From positions 1 to 7,201 of the forward strand of contig VGSO01000146.1 in NCBI GenBank assembly GCA_016874945.1: DNA of 7,201 bases, read 5' to 3'. Each line of letters opens with the position of its first letter. The first letter of the stretch is position 1. The translations under genes were made by a program, and so were the position numbers. Source of the stretch: Deltaproteobacteria bacterium (GTDB lineage Bacteria; Desulfobacterota; Desulfobaccia; Desulfobaccales; 0-14-0-80-60-11). Below the pieces are notes generated by a model. The model made no database searches and was not told the DNA's origin. It saw nothing but the letters and a program-made list of their open reading frames with translations. Of the stretch, positions 1 through 7,199 are shown one piece after another.

Positions 1-96
1 AAGGCCGCAACCAAACTAAAAAATGACCTAATTACTTTAATCAAATCAAGGTGTTACAGGCAAAATCTTCGCGAAAAAACCAGAAACTCGGATTCA
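1..96. other. AT-rich non-coding left edge
   Basis: This stretch is AT-rich, with several A runs, and contrasts with the GC-rich DNA further in. I find no supported gene start, end or domain in either strand. It may be the upstream spacer of the DUF1622 gene or lie between that gene and something outside the window. I see no convincing paired -35 and -10 boxes. Confidence 0.5.
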
Positions 97-145
97 GTAG
101 CACAGGCTTTCCAGCCTGTGCCGGCGCTGGCTAAAGCCTGGCTAC
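97..145. repeat. REPIN-like pair of GTAG-headed palindromes
   Basis: The plus strand starts with GTAG (97-100), followed directly by a perfect hairpin: CACAGGCT (101-108), loop TTCC, AGCCTGTG (113-120). The right end reads CTAC (142-145), which is GTAG on the minus strand, and it heads a second, weaker hairpin (GGCT 129-132 and AGCC 135-138). Two GTAG-headed palindromes facing each other is the known layout of REP doublets (REPINs), which RAYT transposases of the Y1 family mobilise in other bacteria. The outer ends also pair (GTAGC 97-101 with GCTAC 141-145), so the unit can fold as a closed structure with two inner hairpins. No RAYT gene is in the window. Genomic copy number, which would prove repeat status, cannot be seen from here. 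Confidence 0.62.
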
Positions 146-202
146 AGAAACTTTTCAGGATTTACGGGTGAGCCAACGGTTCATGAGCGACTGGTCTGAA
201 AA

Positions 203-230
203 TGTAGCCGCAGGCTTCAGCCGGCGCCGG
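203..230. repeat. third REP-like unit, inverted copy of 121-146
   Basis: The reverse complement of 121-146 matches 203-230 along its whole length. Only two substitutions and a two-base insertion (GC at about 210-211) separate them. Like the first unit it is headed by GTAG (204-207) and contains a short hairpin (GGCT 213-216, AGCC 219-222). It ends in the perfect 10-base palindrome CCGGCGCCGG (221-230). It lies inverted relative to the second unit, across a spacer (147-202) whose edges also pair: TTTTCAG 152-158 with CTGAAAA 196-202. It is probably another, more diverged member of the same repeat family. Confidence 0.58.
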
Positions 231-264
231 GCGCCCCGCCGAGGCGCCCCTGCTGGATGGGGCG
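229..264. repeat. alternative GC-rich stem-loops
   Basis: Two mutually exclusive hairpins are visible. GGGCGCC (229-235) pairs with GGCGCCC (243-249) around a 7-base loop. CGCCCC (245-250) pairs with GGGGCG (259-264) around an 8-base loop. They follow directly on the third REP-like unit and may be its decayed right half. Neither is followed by a T tract, so an intrinsic terminator is not supported. A role in RNA folding ahead of the DUF1622 gene is possible but unproven. Confidence 0.35.
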
Positions 265-393
265 GGCCTCCGCGCCTGCCTGGCATTGAATTCCGGACTG
301 AGCCCCAAAGATGGTGGGCCGTGCCCAACCTACACTAATTTCCATGGTTTTGGGTGTTTATTTTTCGTTTCACTCGTTAACCGGGATGACGCC
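265..393 (+). other. leader upstream of DUF1622 gene
   Basis: This is the non-coding stretch before the chosen DUF1622 start. It holds a small imperfect hairpin (313-330; core GGGC and GCCC around CGT) followed by TACACT (331-336), which resembles a -10 box. No matching -35 box lies at the usual distance, so a promoter here is only a possibility. GGGA (383-386) lies 7 bases before the ATG at 394 and can act as the ribosome binding site. The reading frame stays open back to a TTG at 286, but those 36 residues look nothing like the family. Confidence 0.35.
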
Positions 394-789
394 ATGAAAA
401 TTTCCTCTCTGGACAAGCTCACCGGGTTCGACTGGGTCCTGAAGCTCATCGGCGTGGGCATTGAGTGCGTGGGCATCGCCATTATCGTGGCGGGCGCGGT
501 GATCACCACCGTCATATTCATCCGCGGCCTGCTCCGGGAGCGGGGCTTGGGGGATTGTTACCAGCAATACCGCAGCAGCTTCGGCAAGGCGGTGCTCCTG
601 GGTCTGGAGTTTCTGGTGGCGTCGGATATCGTCAGCACCGTGGCGGTGGGTCTCAACTTTCAGGACCTGGGAATGCTGGGCCTGCTGGTGCTCATCCGCA
701 TCGTGCTGAGCTTTGCCCTGGAAGTGGAGATCAACGGCCATTGGCCCTGGAAAGGGAGCGAGATGGCCGGGAAGCTGGGTTCAAGATAA
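394..789 (+). CDS. DUF1622 family membrane protein
   Basis: This encodes a 131-residue predicted inner-membrane protein. Three hydrophobic helices are visible at about residues 18-43, 66-86 and 92-112. A basic, polar loop with a Y-x-x-Y-R stretch lies between helices one and two. The second and third helices carry the family-like patterns LGLEFLVASDIV and LIRIVLSFALEVEI, with charged residues (E72, D78, R102, E110, E112) inside or beside the helices. This strongly resembles DUF1622, a family of about 110-130 residues with no assigned biochemical role. I chose the ATG at 394 because it gives the normal family length, has GGGA 7 bases upstream and avoids translating upstream repeat-flanking DNA. 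An in-frame TTG at 286 would add 36 atypical residues. The gene ends 30 bases before addB with no terminator between, so it may be co-transcribed, but nothing links it functionally to DNA repair. Confidence 0.85.
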   Translation: MKISSLDKLTGFDWVLKLIGVGIECVGIAIIVAGAVITTVIFIRGLLRERGLGDCYQQYRSSFGKAVLLGLEFLVASDIVSTVAVGLNFQDLGMLGLLVLIRIVLSFALEVEINGHWPWKGSEMAGKLGSR

Positions 790-805
790 CCCCGCCAAGA
801 CCTTT

Positions 806-810
806 AGGTG
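806..810 (+). promoter_or_regulatory. ribosome binding site deciding addB start
   Basis: AGGTG lies 9 bases before the ATG at 820, good Shine-Dalgarno spacing. The alternative in-frame start, GTG at 808, overlaps this motif and has no purine-rich site at a suitable distance. The ATG is therefore preferred, making the protein 4 residues shorter than the longest reading. Confidence 0.6.
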
Positions 811-819
811 CAAAATAGT

Positions 820-3519
820 ATGTTACTGCCGGCCTTTCCCACCAGCCTTGCCCTCCAGGATTACCTCCTGCAAGAGGCCGGCCCCGGCTCTTTAGCCATC
901 GTCCCCCATATGCGCCTGGCCCGCCAGGTATGGGACCGCCAGCGCCGGCGGGAGCTGTCCGCCGGCCGCCGGGTCTGGGAGCCGCTGCCTCTCCTCACCC
1001 TTCAAGGCTGGATGCACGAACTTTTCGCCTCCCGGTGGCCGCCGGTCAGTATAGCCCCTTATCTTAAGCGTTTATCCCTATGGCTTCGGGCGCTGGCCTC
1101 CGGCCCGCCCCTGGAAGGGGCCGGGGCCACTTTGGAGTGGGCCCGGGCCCTGGATGAGGCTTACCTGATCCTTTGCCGCCATTCCCTCCTTCCCATCCAG
1201 CCGGACCCCTCGGACCCGCCCCTGGTGGCCTGGCGGCGTCAGCTAACCCGCCTCTTTCGGGAGCAGTTGTCCCAGGAGGGCTTAATCACCGAGGGCGGGT
1301 TGCCGGTTTATCTCACCCGGAGCTTGGAATCGGGCCTGGTCAAACTGCCGGAAAAGGTTTTTGCAGTGGGTTTTAAGACTCCGGCGAAGGCGGAAGACGC
1401 CTGGTTCCAGGCCGCGGCCCGGCGCACCCGGCTGATCTTCCTGGAGGTGGCAGGCTCCCGGCAGGCGGTGCAGGCGGCGGTGACCCTCCCCCACCGCGGC
1501 CGGGAGGTGGAATGGGTGGCGGGGGAGCTGGTGAGGGCCGCGGCGGCGGAAGGCATTCCCCTGCACCGGCTGGCGGTTACTTCACCGGAAATGGACCAGT
1601 ACGGCCCTTTGCTCCGGCGGGTCTTGGCCGAACTCCTGGGCCCGGCCCAAACCGCAGAAGGTTACGCCTACAATGTTTCCAAAGGCCCGGCCGTGGCGGA
1701 TACTCCCCTGTTCCAGGCGGCCCTGCTCCCCTTAAGATTTCTCACCGGGGGAGAGCGCCGGGAAGACCTGATATCCCTCCTGTTATCTCCCTATTATGGG
1801 GCATTGCGGCCTTATCAGCCCCTCCTGGGCCGGTGGGACCGGCTTTTTCGGGACCGGCGGGCGGACCAGGGCTGGAAGCGCTTGGGGCAGGCGGTGCGCC
1901 AGGAGGAAAAAGGTTCTGGCCTACAAGTCCTCGAACTCCTTGACAAAATGTTTGCCGCCTTTTCCGCCGGCCCCATTCCCGCCCGGGAATGGGGGGGCCG
2001 GCTCCGGGAGGCTTGGGCCAGCCTGGGATTCCCCGGAGAATTAAGCCCGGAGGAAACCGCGGCCTGGAACCGCCTCACCGGACTACTGACGGAACTGGAT
2101 TCGGTGCTGCCTGAGCCGGTGGACGCGGGAGAATTACTGGAGTGGCTCACCTGCGGGGCCCGGGCGGAAGTCCTTCCCGGTCCCGGCATTCAGGAGGCGG
2201 GCCTCCAAATTCTTGGTCACCTGGAGATGCGAGGCCTGGATTTTGACCGGGTGTACTGCCTGGGGATGAACTCCGGGGCCTTTCCGGCGCCGCCCCGGGC
2301 CTTGCCACTGCTCAGCGCCCAGGAAAAAGCCAAAGTTTTGGGCGGTAGCTACGCCAGCCAGCATCGTTTTGCCCGGGAGGTCTTTGAAGCCTTGCTGGCC
2401 GCGGCCCCCCAGGTCATCCTCACCCGGCCCCAGGCGGTGGCTCAGGAAGAACGGGCGGCCACGCCTCTTCACCTGGGGGAATGGAAACCTGAGGATATCA
2501 GTATCTTGAGCCGCCCCCACCGGGCCTGGCTGCGGGCCCCGGCGGTTCGGGCGGCTTTACAGGTGAGAGAGACCGGCCCCGGGATGGAAGAAGTCGTTCC
2601 CGTTTTCCTCCCGGCGCCTTCCCAGCTCAGCATTACCAGGGCCCAGGCCGCCCTGTCCTGCCCCTGCCGGTTCCTGCTGGAGGTTTTGCTGGAGATTGAG
2701 GACCTGCCGGAGATCGCCCCGGGTCTGGACCCCCGGGAGCGGGGCGCCGCGCTCCACCAGATCCTGGCCCGGTTCGCCGGGGAATTTGGAAAGATTCTGG
2801 ATCAAGCCGGCGTTTGGGAGGACGAACACCACGAACAGGCCCGGGAGCTGCTGCTCGACGCGGCCCGGAAGATATTGGCGGGCAGCCTCCCCGACCTCCA
2901 CTGGCAGGCGGAGTGGGAGCGCCTGCTAGGCGAAGAGGCCGGGCTGCTGTGGGAATGGCTCCGCCAGGAAAGAGATAGATTTATTGAGGGCTGGCGCTGG
3001 CTGCATCTGGAGGCGGCGTTTCGGGACCTCCGGGGGGAAGGCTGGCCCTTTGCTCTAAAGGGCCGCATCGACCGGGTCGATTATCATCCCGGGAACCGGG
3101 ACCTGGTGGTTTGGGACTACAAGACCGGCGAAGTCCCCGGCGCCAAGAAGATCTTTGAAGAATTGGCGGACTTTCAGTTGGCCGGTTATCTCCTGGCCCT
3201 GATTAACCGGAAGGTGGAAGCGCCCCCGGAGGCGGAAGGAGTGCGGGCCGGGGTCATCGGCCTCAAGTCGTCCCGGAGCAAGCATTTGAAATATGAAGAC
3301 TTTAAGGCGAAGGCGGCTGAATGGGACCGGGTCCTGGCCGCGTGGCAAGACCGGCTGCGGGACCTGGGGGACCGCCTGGACCGGGGGAATTTCCTCCCGG
3401 CCCCCCAGCCGGCGCCCACGGGCAAGGATTTAAAAGCCTGCCAATATTGCGTTTACCCCCTGGTCTGCGGCTTTGTCCCGGAGCCGGGGGAAGAGGTTGA
3501 GGAAGAGGGCGGTGACTGA
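820..3519 (+). CDS. addB: AddB-like nuclease subunit (PD-(D/E)XK, Fe-S)
   Basis: This 899-residue protein should be the non-motor subunit of a helicase-nuclease that processes double-strand DNA breaks. Residues 1 to about 600 resemble the inactive helicase-like part of AddB/RecC proteins. There is no GxGKT Walker A, but the AddB-type segment GHLEMRGLDFDRV...GMNSGAFP lies at 466-489. The C-terminal RecB-like nuclease is complete: H646 (GAALH), D751 (GRIDRVD), D766-Y767-K768, then Q786 and Y790. Cysteines C614 (SCPCRF), C874, C877 and C883 (C-x2-C-x5-C) match the four-cysteine iron-sulfur staple that closes the AddB nuclease domain. Canonical Firmicutes AddB has about 1150 residues, so this is the compact roughly 900-residue type described as an AddB-related probable DNA repair protein (TIGR03623-like, from memory). 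Its end overlaps the next gene by 8 bases. AdnA is less likely because the motor motifs are missing here. Confidence 0.9.
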   Translation: MLLPAFPTSLALQDYLLQEAGPGSLAIVPHMRLARQVWDRQRRRELSAGRRVWEPLPLLTLQGWMHELFASRWPPVSIAPYLKRLSLWLRALASGPPLEGAGATLEWARALDEAYLILCRHSLLPIQPDPSDPPLVAWRRQLTRLFREQLSQEGLITEGGLPVYLTRSLESGLVKLPEKVFAVGFKTPAKAEDAWFQAAARRTRLIFLEVAGSRQAVQAAVTLPHRGREVEWVAGELVRAAAAEGIPLHRLAVTSPEMDQYGPLLRRVLAELLGPAQTAEGYAYNVSKGPAVADTPLFQAALLPLRFLTGGERREDLISLLLSPYYGALRPYQPLLGRWDRLFRDRRADQGWKRLGQAVRQEEKGSGLQVLELLDKMFAAFSAGPIPAREWGGRLREAWASLGFPGELSPEETAAWNRLTGLLTELDSVLPEPVDAGELLEWLTCGARAEVLPGPGIQEAGLQILGHLEMRGLDFDRVYCLGMNSGAFPAPPRALPLLSAQEKAKVLGGSYASQHRFAREVFEALLAAAPQVILTRPQAVAQEERAATPLHLGEWKPEDISILSRPHRAWLRAPAVRAALQVRETGPGMEEVVPVFLPAPSQLSITRAQAALSCPCRFLLEVLLEIEDLPEIAPGLDPRERGAALHQILARFAGEFGKILDQAGVWEDEHHEQARELLLDAARKILAGSLPDLHWQAEWERLLGEEAGLLWEWLRQERDRFIEGWRWLHLEAAFRDLRGEGWPFALKGRIDRVDYHPGNRDLVVWDYKTGEVPGAKKIFEELADFQLAGYLLALINRKVEAPPEAEGVRAGVIGLKSSRSKHLKYEDFKAKAAEWDRVLAAWQDRLRDLGDRLDRGNFLPAPQPAPTGKDLKACQYCVYPLVCGFVPEPGEEVEEEGGD
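3500..3509 (+). promoter_or_regulatory. ribosome binding site inside addB end
   Basis: The purine-rich run AGGAAGAGGG lies within the last codons of addB; its AGGA (3500-3503) is 8 bases before the GTG at 3512. It supports that GTG as the addA start and implies that ribosomes finishing addB re-initiate there. A TTG at 3497, preceded by GGGGGAAGAGG, is a possible alternative. Confidence 0.55.
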
Positions 3520-6500
3520 CCTGCCGGCAGACCAGGCGGCCCGCGACCGGGCTTTGAGCATCCGGGAGAGCTTCCACCTGGAAGCCCCCGCGGGCTCGGG
3601 CAAGACCTCGGTGCTCCTGGCCCGGTTCCTGGCCCTGCTGGCCCAGGTCCAGGAGCCGGAAGAACTCCTGGCCCTGACCTTCACCCGCAAGGCCGCGGGA
3701 GAACTGCGCACCCGGGTGATGGAGCTTCTGAGGGCTCCCCCGGCCATCGGCCCCGACTCTTCCGCCTTGGACCGGTTGCTGGTTTCCCTGGTGGAGCAGG
3801 TCTTTCGCCGCCACGGCGACGCCGCGGCCCTGAAGCTGGCCCCGGAGCGCCTGCCGATCATGACCTTCCACAGCTTCTGCGCCCAGCTCTTAAGGCTGGC
3901 GCCCCAGGAGGCGGGCGCGCCCCTGGATTTTCAACTCCTGGAACAGGAAGCGGAATGGGTCAAGGAGGAAGCCCTGGAGGAGCTGCGGCGGCGGCTGGCG
4001 GCCCGTCCCTATGATGACTCCGTGCGCCTGGCATTGGTGCGGCGGCTGGTGCGCCTCAACAACGACTGGCCCCGGCTGGCCCGGGAATTTAGGGGATTGC
4101 TGACCCGGCGGGACAGCCTGGAGGATTTCCTGAAGCTGGCCCGGTTGAGCCGTCAGCCGGAAGCCTACCAGGACCTGCTGGAGAAGCGGTTCCGGATGGT
4201 TTTAACCCCTTCCCTCCAGACCCTGGGGGATGAATTCGCCGCCTGTCCCCTGGGAAAGCTCTGGCCGGAATTCTGGAGAGAGTTGGACCGCGGGGGCGCG
4301 GAGCTGGCCTCGAAACTGCCGCCCCAGGTTCCCGGCGCCCGGCCCCAAGACCTGCCCCAATGGCAGGCTCTGGCTGAGGTCCTGCTTACCCAAAAGGGTG
4401 AGCCCAGGAAACAATTATCTCCTAAATACGGGTTCCCCCCGGATTTTAGCAAGACTGAGTGGGCCGCACTGGTAAGGGAGATTCCCTCAACAGTGGCCCA
4501 AATGCTCCAGGATTGCCGGGAATTGACCCTCACCGGCGCCCATCCCGAGGATGTGGCGGCCCTCCAGGATCTGGTGATTTTGCTCGGAGAAGCCCTGGCC
4601 GTTTATGAGGAGCTGTTGAGCCGCCGTCGGGCCCTGGACTTCATCGCCCTGGAGCAAGCGGCCCTGAAGCTCCTGGATGGGGAAAACCCGGGAGAGGTGC
4701 TCCTGCGCCTGGATTACCGGATCAAGCACCTGCTGGTGGATGAATTTCAGGACACCAGCCAGGGCCAGATGACCCTCCTGTGCCGCCTGGTTTCCGGATG
4801 GGAGGCGGGGGACGGGCGCACCCTGTCGGTGGTGGGGGACCCCAAGCAGTCCATTTATGGCTGGCGCCAGGCCAAGGTGCGCCTGTTCTTGGAGTCCCGG
4901 GAAGGGCTGCCGTGCCCCGAAAGCCGTTTCCCCCTGGATCCCCTGCTGCTCAACGCCAATTTCCGGTCCACCCGCACCTTGATTGATTGGGCCAACCAGG
5001 TCTTTGGCCAGACGGTGATGGCCGGGGCCTCCTCCCATGAAAGAGTGGAATTTCATGCAGCCACCCCCGGGCCTAAGGCCGCGGCGGGGGAGGCCCCTTA
5101 TTTGGCCCTTTTTTTGGGGTCAGGGGCCGATACTCCCCGGGAGGCGGAGGCCCGCTGGCTGGCCGGGCAATTGGCTCAGGCCGCGGCCCAGGCGGAGCCG
5201 GAAGAAAAAATCGGCGTGCTCCTTTTCGCCCGCACCCACCTGGCGACCTATCTTCAGGCCTTGCAAGACGCCGGGCTTTCCGTGAGGGTGCGGGAGGGAT
5301 TGAAGCTCACCGACAGCCTGGTGGTGCGGCACCTGCACAACCTGGGCCGGGCCCTGGTGCGGCCCCAGGACGACCTGACCTGGGCCGCGGTCCTGAGGGG
5401 CCCCTGGGCCCCTCAACCCCTGGAGGTCCTGGCCCGGACCGCGGGTATGCCGGGAGAGGGGTGGCCGGAGAAGTTTGGGAAATTTGCGGCCTCGGAGGCA
5501 TGCCCCCCCGAGCTGCGCCGATTCCTGGAGCCGCTGCTCCTGGCCCGGGAGCAGGTGGGCCGCCGCCCCCTGGCGGAAGTGGTGCAAAATTTGCTGGAAG
5601 CCAGCCTGGCCTGGCAGGGTCTGGCGGCCTGGGAAGGACCTGGAGGCGTGGCCAACGCCCGGGCCTATCTGGACCTTCTGGTGGAAGCCGAATCGGGCCT
5701 GGCGGAAGAAACCCTGTCCCGGGCCGATTTTTACCTCCGGGACGCCTACCAGCCGCCGGACCCCCGGTCCCAGGACTCGCAGGTGGAAATCTTAACGGTG
5801 CACCTGGCCAAGGGCCTGGAGTTCGACCGGGTTTTCATCCCTTATCTGGACTGGCAGCCGCTGCAAGCCGATGACAAAATTCCTCCCTTTCTTTTGGAGG
5901 AAATCCCCGGGACCGGCCTCCACGGTCTGGCCCTGGCCCGGGCTTACCTCCAGGAGAAGCAGAGTTCTTTCTATCGGTTGCTTAACCGATTGAGAAGACG
6001 ACGCATTCTGGATGAAGCCCGGCGGGTCTTCTACGTGGCCGCCACCCGGGCCCGGCGGCGCCTGACGCTGTCCGGGGTCATAAAGCAGGATGGGGAAGGC
6101 ATTACCAGGGTTCCCCCGGACAGCCCCTTGGGCTGGCTGTGGCGGCATTACGGCCGCCCGGAGGCAGCCCCGGGAACTTTTCTCTGGGCCGACCCGGAAA
6201 TCCGGGGAGAAGCGTTTACCCTGGTTTCCGCCGCCACCGCCGGCGTCCAGCCCGAAGTGGAGCTGCCCCCGGCCTGGGATTTCACCCCCGAGGCCGCGCC
6301 TTACCGGATGGAGTTTCCCTCCCGGATGGCCCAAGAGGTTTGGGAAGGCGAGCCTGGCCGGGCCGAGGGGGCGGCTGAGACTGACACCCCCTGGATCCGA
6401 GGCCGGGTGATCCACCGCCTCCTGGACACCCTGGCCCGGGGGGGGGACTTGCCCTCGGCGGAAGCGGTGGCCGCGGCCCTGCGCCAGGAAGGTTTGGCTC

Positions 6501-6892
6501 CCGAGGCCGCGCCCAGACTGGCTCCGGAGATTTTGGCGGAAGTGGCCGCCTGTCGCCGCGATCCGTTTTTAAGCCGCCTGCTGGCCCCCCGGCTCCCTGA
6601 GGGAGCCAGCGAATGGCTGCTGGAATCCCAACCTCAGTTAGGGGTGATCCGCCGGGGGGTCATGGACCGCCTGGCCTTCGACGGCCGGGATTGGTGGCTG
6701 CTGGACTACAAGACCTCCAGGCCGGAAAGGGAAGAAGATTGGGACGCCTTTATCACCCAGGAAAAAGAAAAGTACGCTCCCCAAATCCGGGCCTATCAGG
6801 AAATGGCCGCCCGGGCTAAAAATATTCACCCGGAAGAGATCCATTTGGGTTTATATTTTACGGCCATACAGAAGATGGTGGAACTAATTTGA
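3512..6892 (+). CDS. addA: AddA-like UvrD helicase-nuclease
   Basis: This 1126-residue protein should be the ATP-driven motor and second nuclease of the complex, unwinding DNA from a double-strand end. Helicase motifs appear in order: Walker A A27-GSGKT (K31), Ia LTFTRKAAGEL (55-65), TFHSF (118-122), Walker B DEFQDT (410-415), III GDPKQSIYGWR (442-452), IV NANFRST (481-487), V TVHLAKGLEFD (762-772), VI VFYVAATRAR (839-848). The C-terminal PD-(D/E)XK nuclease is intact: H968 (GRVIH), D1052 (GVMDRL), D1065-Y1066-K1067, Q1091 and Y1095. Length and domain order fit AddA (about 1150-1240 residues); RecB is less likely because the partner is AddB-like and no recC or recD is visible. I chose the GTG at 3512 for its ribosome binding site and its 8-base overlap with addB; an open frame reaches back to a TTG at 3473. 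A run of nine G residues (6438-6446) sits between the helicase and nuclease parts. Confidence 0.93.
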   Translation: MTDLPADQAARDRALSIRESFHLEAPAGSGKTSVLLARFLALLAQVQEPEELLALTFTRKAAGELRTRVMELLRAPPAIGPDSSALDRLLVSLVEQVFRRHGDAAALKLAPERLPIMTFHSFCAQLLRLAPQEAGAPLDFQLLEQEAEWVKEEALEELRRRLAARPYDDSVRLALVRRLVRLNNDWPRLAREFRGLLTRRDSLEDFLKLARLSRQPEAYQDLLEKRFRMVLTPSLQTLGDEFAACPLGKLWPEFWRELDRGGAELASKLPPQVPGARPQDLPQWQALAEVLLTQKGEPRKQLSPKYGFPPDFSKTEWAALVREIPSTVAQMLQDCRELTLTGAHPEDVAALQDLVILLGEALAVYEELLSRRRALDFIALEQAALKLLDGENPGEVLLRLDYRIKHLLVDEFQDTSQGQMTLLCRLVSGWEAGDGRTLSVVGDPKQSIYGWRQAKVRLFLESREGLPCPESRFPLDPLLLNANFRSTRTLIDWANQVFGQTVMAGASSHERVEFHAATPGPKAAAGEAPYLALFLGSGADTPREAEARWLAGQLAQAAAQAEPEEKIGVLLFARTHLATYLQALQDAGLSVRVREGLKLTDSLVVRHLHNLGRALVRPQDDLTWAAVLRGPWAPQPLEVLARTAGMPGEGWPEKFGKFAASEACPPELRRFLEPLLLAREQVGRRPLAEVVQNLLEASLAWQGLAAWEGPGGVANARAYLDLLVEAESGLAEETLSRADFYLRDAYQPPDPRSQDSQVEILTVHLAKGLEFDRVFIPYLDWQPLQADDKIPPFLLEEIPGTGLHGLALARAYLQEKQSSFYRLLNRLRRRRILDEARRVFYVAATRARRRLTLSGVIKQDGEGITRVPPDSPLGWLWRHYGRPEAAPGTFLWADPEIRGEAFTLVSAATAGVQPEVELPPAWDFTPEAAPYRMEFPSRMAQEVWEGEPGRAEGAAETDTPWIRGRVIHRLLDTLARGGDLPSAEAVAAALRQEGLAPEAAPRLAPEILAEVAACRRDPFLSRLLAPRLPEGASEWLLESQPQLGVIRRGVMDRLAFDGRDWWLLDYKTSRPEREEDWDAFITQEKEKYAPQIRAYQEMAARAKNIHPEEIHLGLYFTAIQKMVELI

Positions 6893-7087
6893 AAGTTCTG
6901 GTTTCGATCATTGGCAAAAGATTCGACCAACTCCGGTAAAAGCCCTGGCGCAACTGGGAGAAAGCCTGTGTCTCGGATTAGCTGTCTTGATTTTAATTTC
7001 AAGGCAAAGGGTCGATAAAAAATATATTTATAGCGTTTGCCAAAAGTTTTTTCCGGTCAAAGACAAAAATAGGATACAAAAAACTAG

Positions 7088-7103
7088 ACTTTTTATGAAA
7101 AGT
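7088..7103. repeat. small perfect dyad
   Basis: ACTTTT (7088-7093) and AAAAGT (7098-7103) form a perfect 6-base inverted repeat around TATG, in AT-rich intergenic DNA. It could be a protein binding site for a gene beyond the window, but a dyad this short is expected by chance in such composition. Confidence 0.2.
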
Positions 7104-7167
7104 ATGTTTTCCTTCATTTGTGCCCAGACGGATTGCGCCCAACCTGGAGAATTGTTCTCTGGCAGAA

Positions 7168-7199
7168 CTGGAAGTTGCCGCTAATTCGGCTCCTTCCAG
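7168..7199. repeat. stem-loop at right edge
   Basis: CTGGAAG (7168-7174) pairs with CTTCCAG (7193-7199). Inside, GCCG (7177-7180) pairs with CGGC (7187-7190) around CTAATT, separated by a 2-by-2 mismatch. An adjoining smaller hairpin, GAGAA (7147-7151) with TTCTC (7155-7159), lies just upstream. The larger stem could be a terminator or another repeat palindrome. The window stops before any T tract could be seen. Confidence 0.38.

Noticed and set aside
97..230. CRISPR array
   Set aside because: The repeats are palindromic, inverted relative to each other, of unequal length and few, with no regular spacers and no cas genes.
286..393. N-terminal extension of the DUF1622 protein from a TTG start
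   Set aside because: The 36 added residues are not hydrophobic or family-like and exceed the usual family length. The ATG at 394 has a better-spaced ribosome binding site.
3302..3871. 189-residue open frame on the minus strand
   Set aside because: It crosses the addB-addA junction antisense and is rich in P, G, R and Q, as expected for a shadow frame of GC-rich genes. It has no recognisable domain.
5792..6415. 207-residue open frame on the minus strand
   Set aside because: It lies antisense to well-supported helicase motifs V and VI of addA, has shadow-like composition and shows no family resemblance.
394..6892. New anti-phage defence system made of the membrane protein plus helicase-nuclease
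   Set aside because: The two large genes carry a full set of AddAB features and are explained as recombination-repair enzymes. The membrane protein has no effector motif.
820..6892. AdnAB or RecBCD instead of AddAB
   Set aside because: AdnAB would need motor motifs in both subunits, but the first has none. RecBCD would need recC and recD genes and only one nuclease, whereas both subunits here have complete nuclease motifs.
6987..7184. 65-residue open frame downstream of addA
   Set aside because: It has an ATT/TTG-type start in AT-rich DNA, no ribosome binding site and no recognisable domain. It is probably chance.
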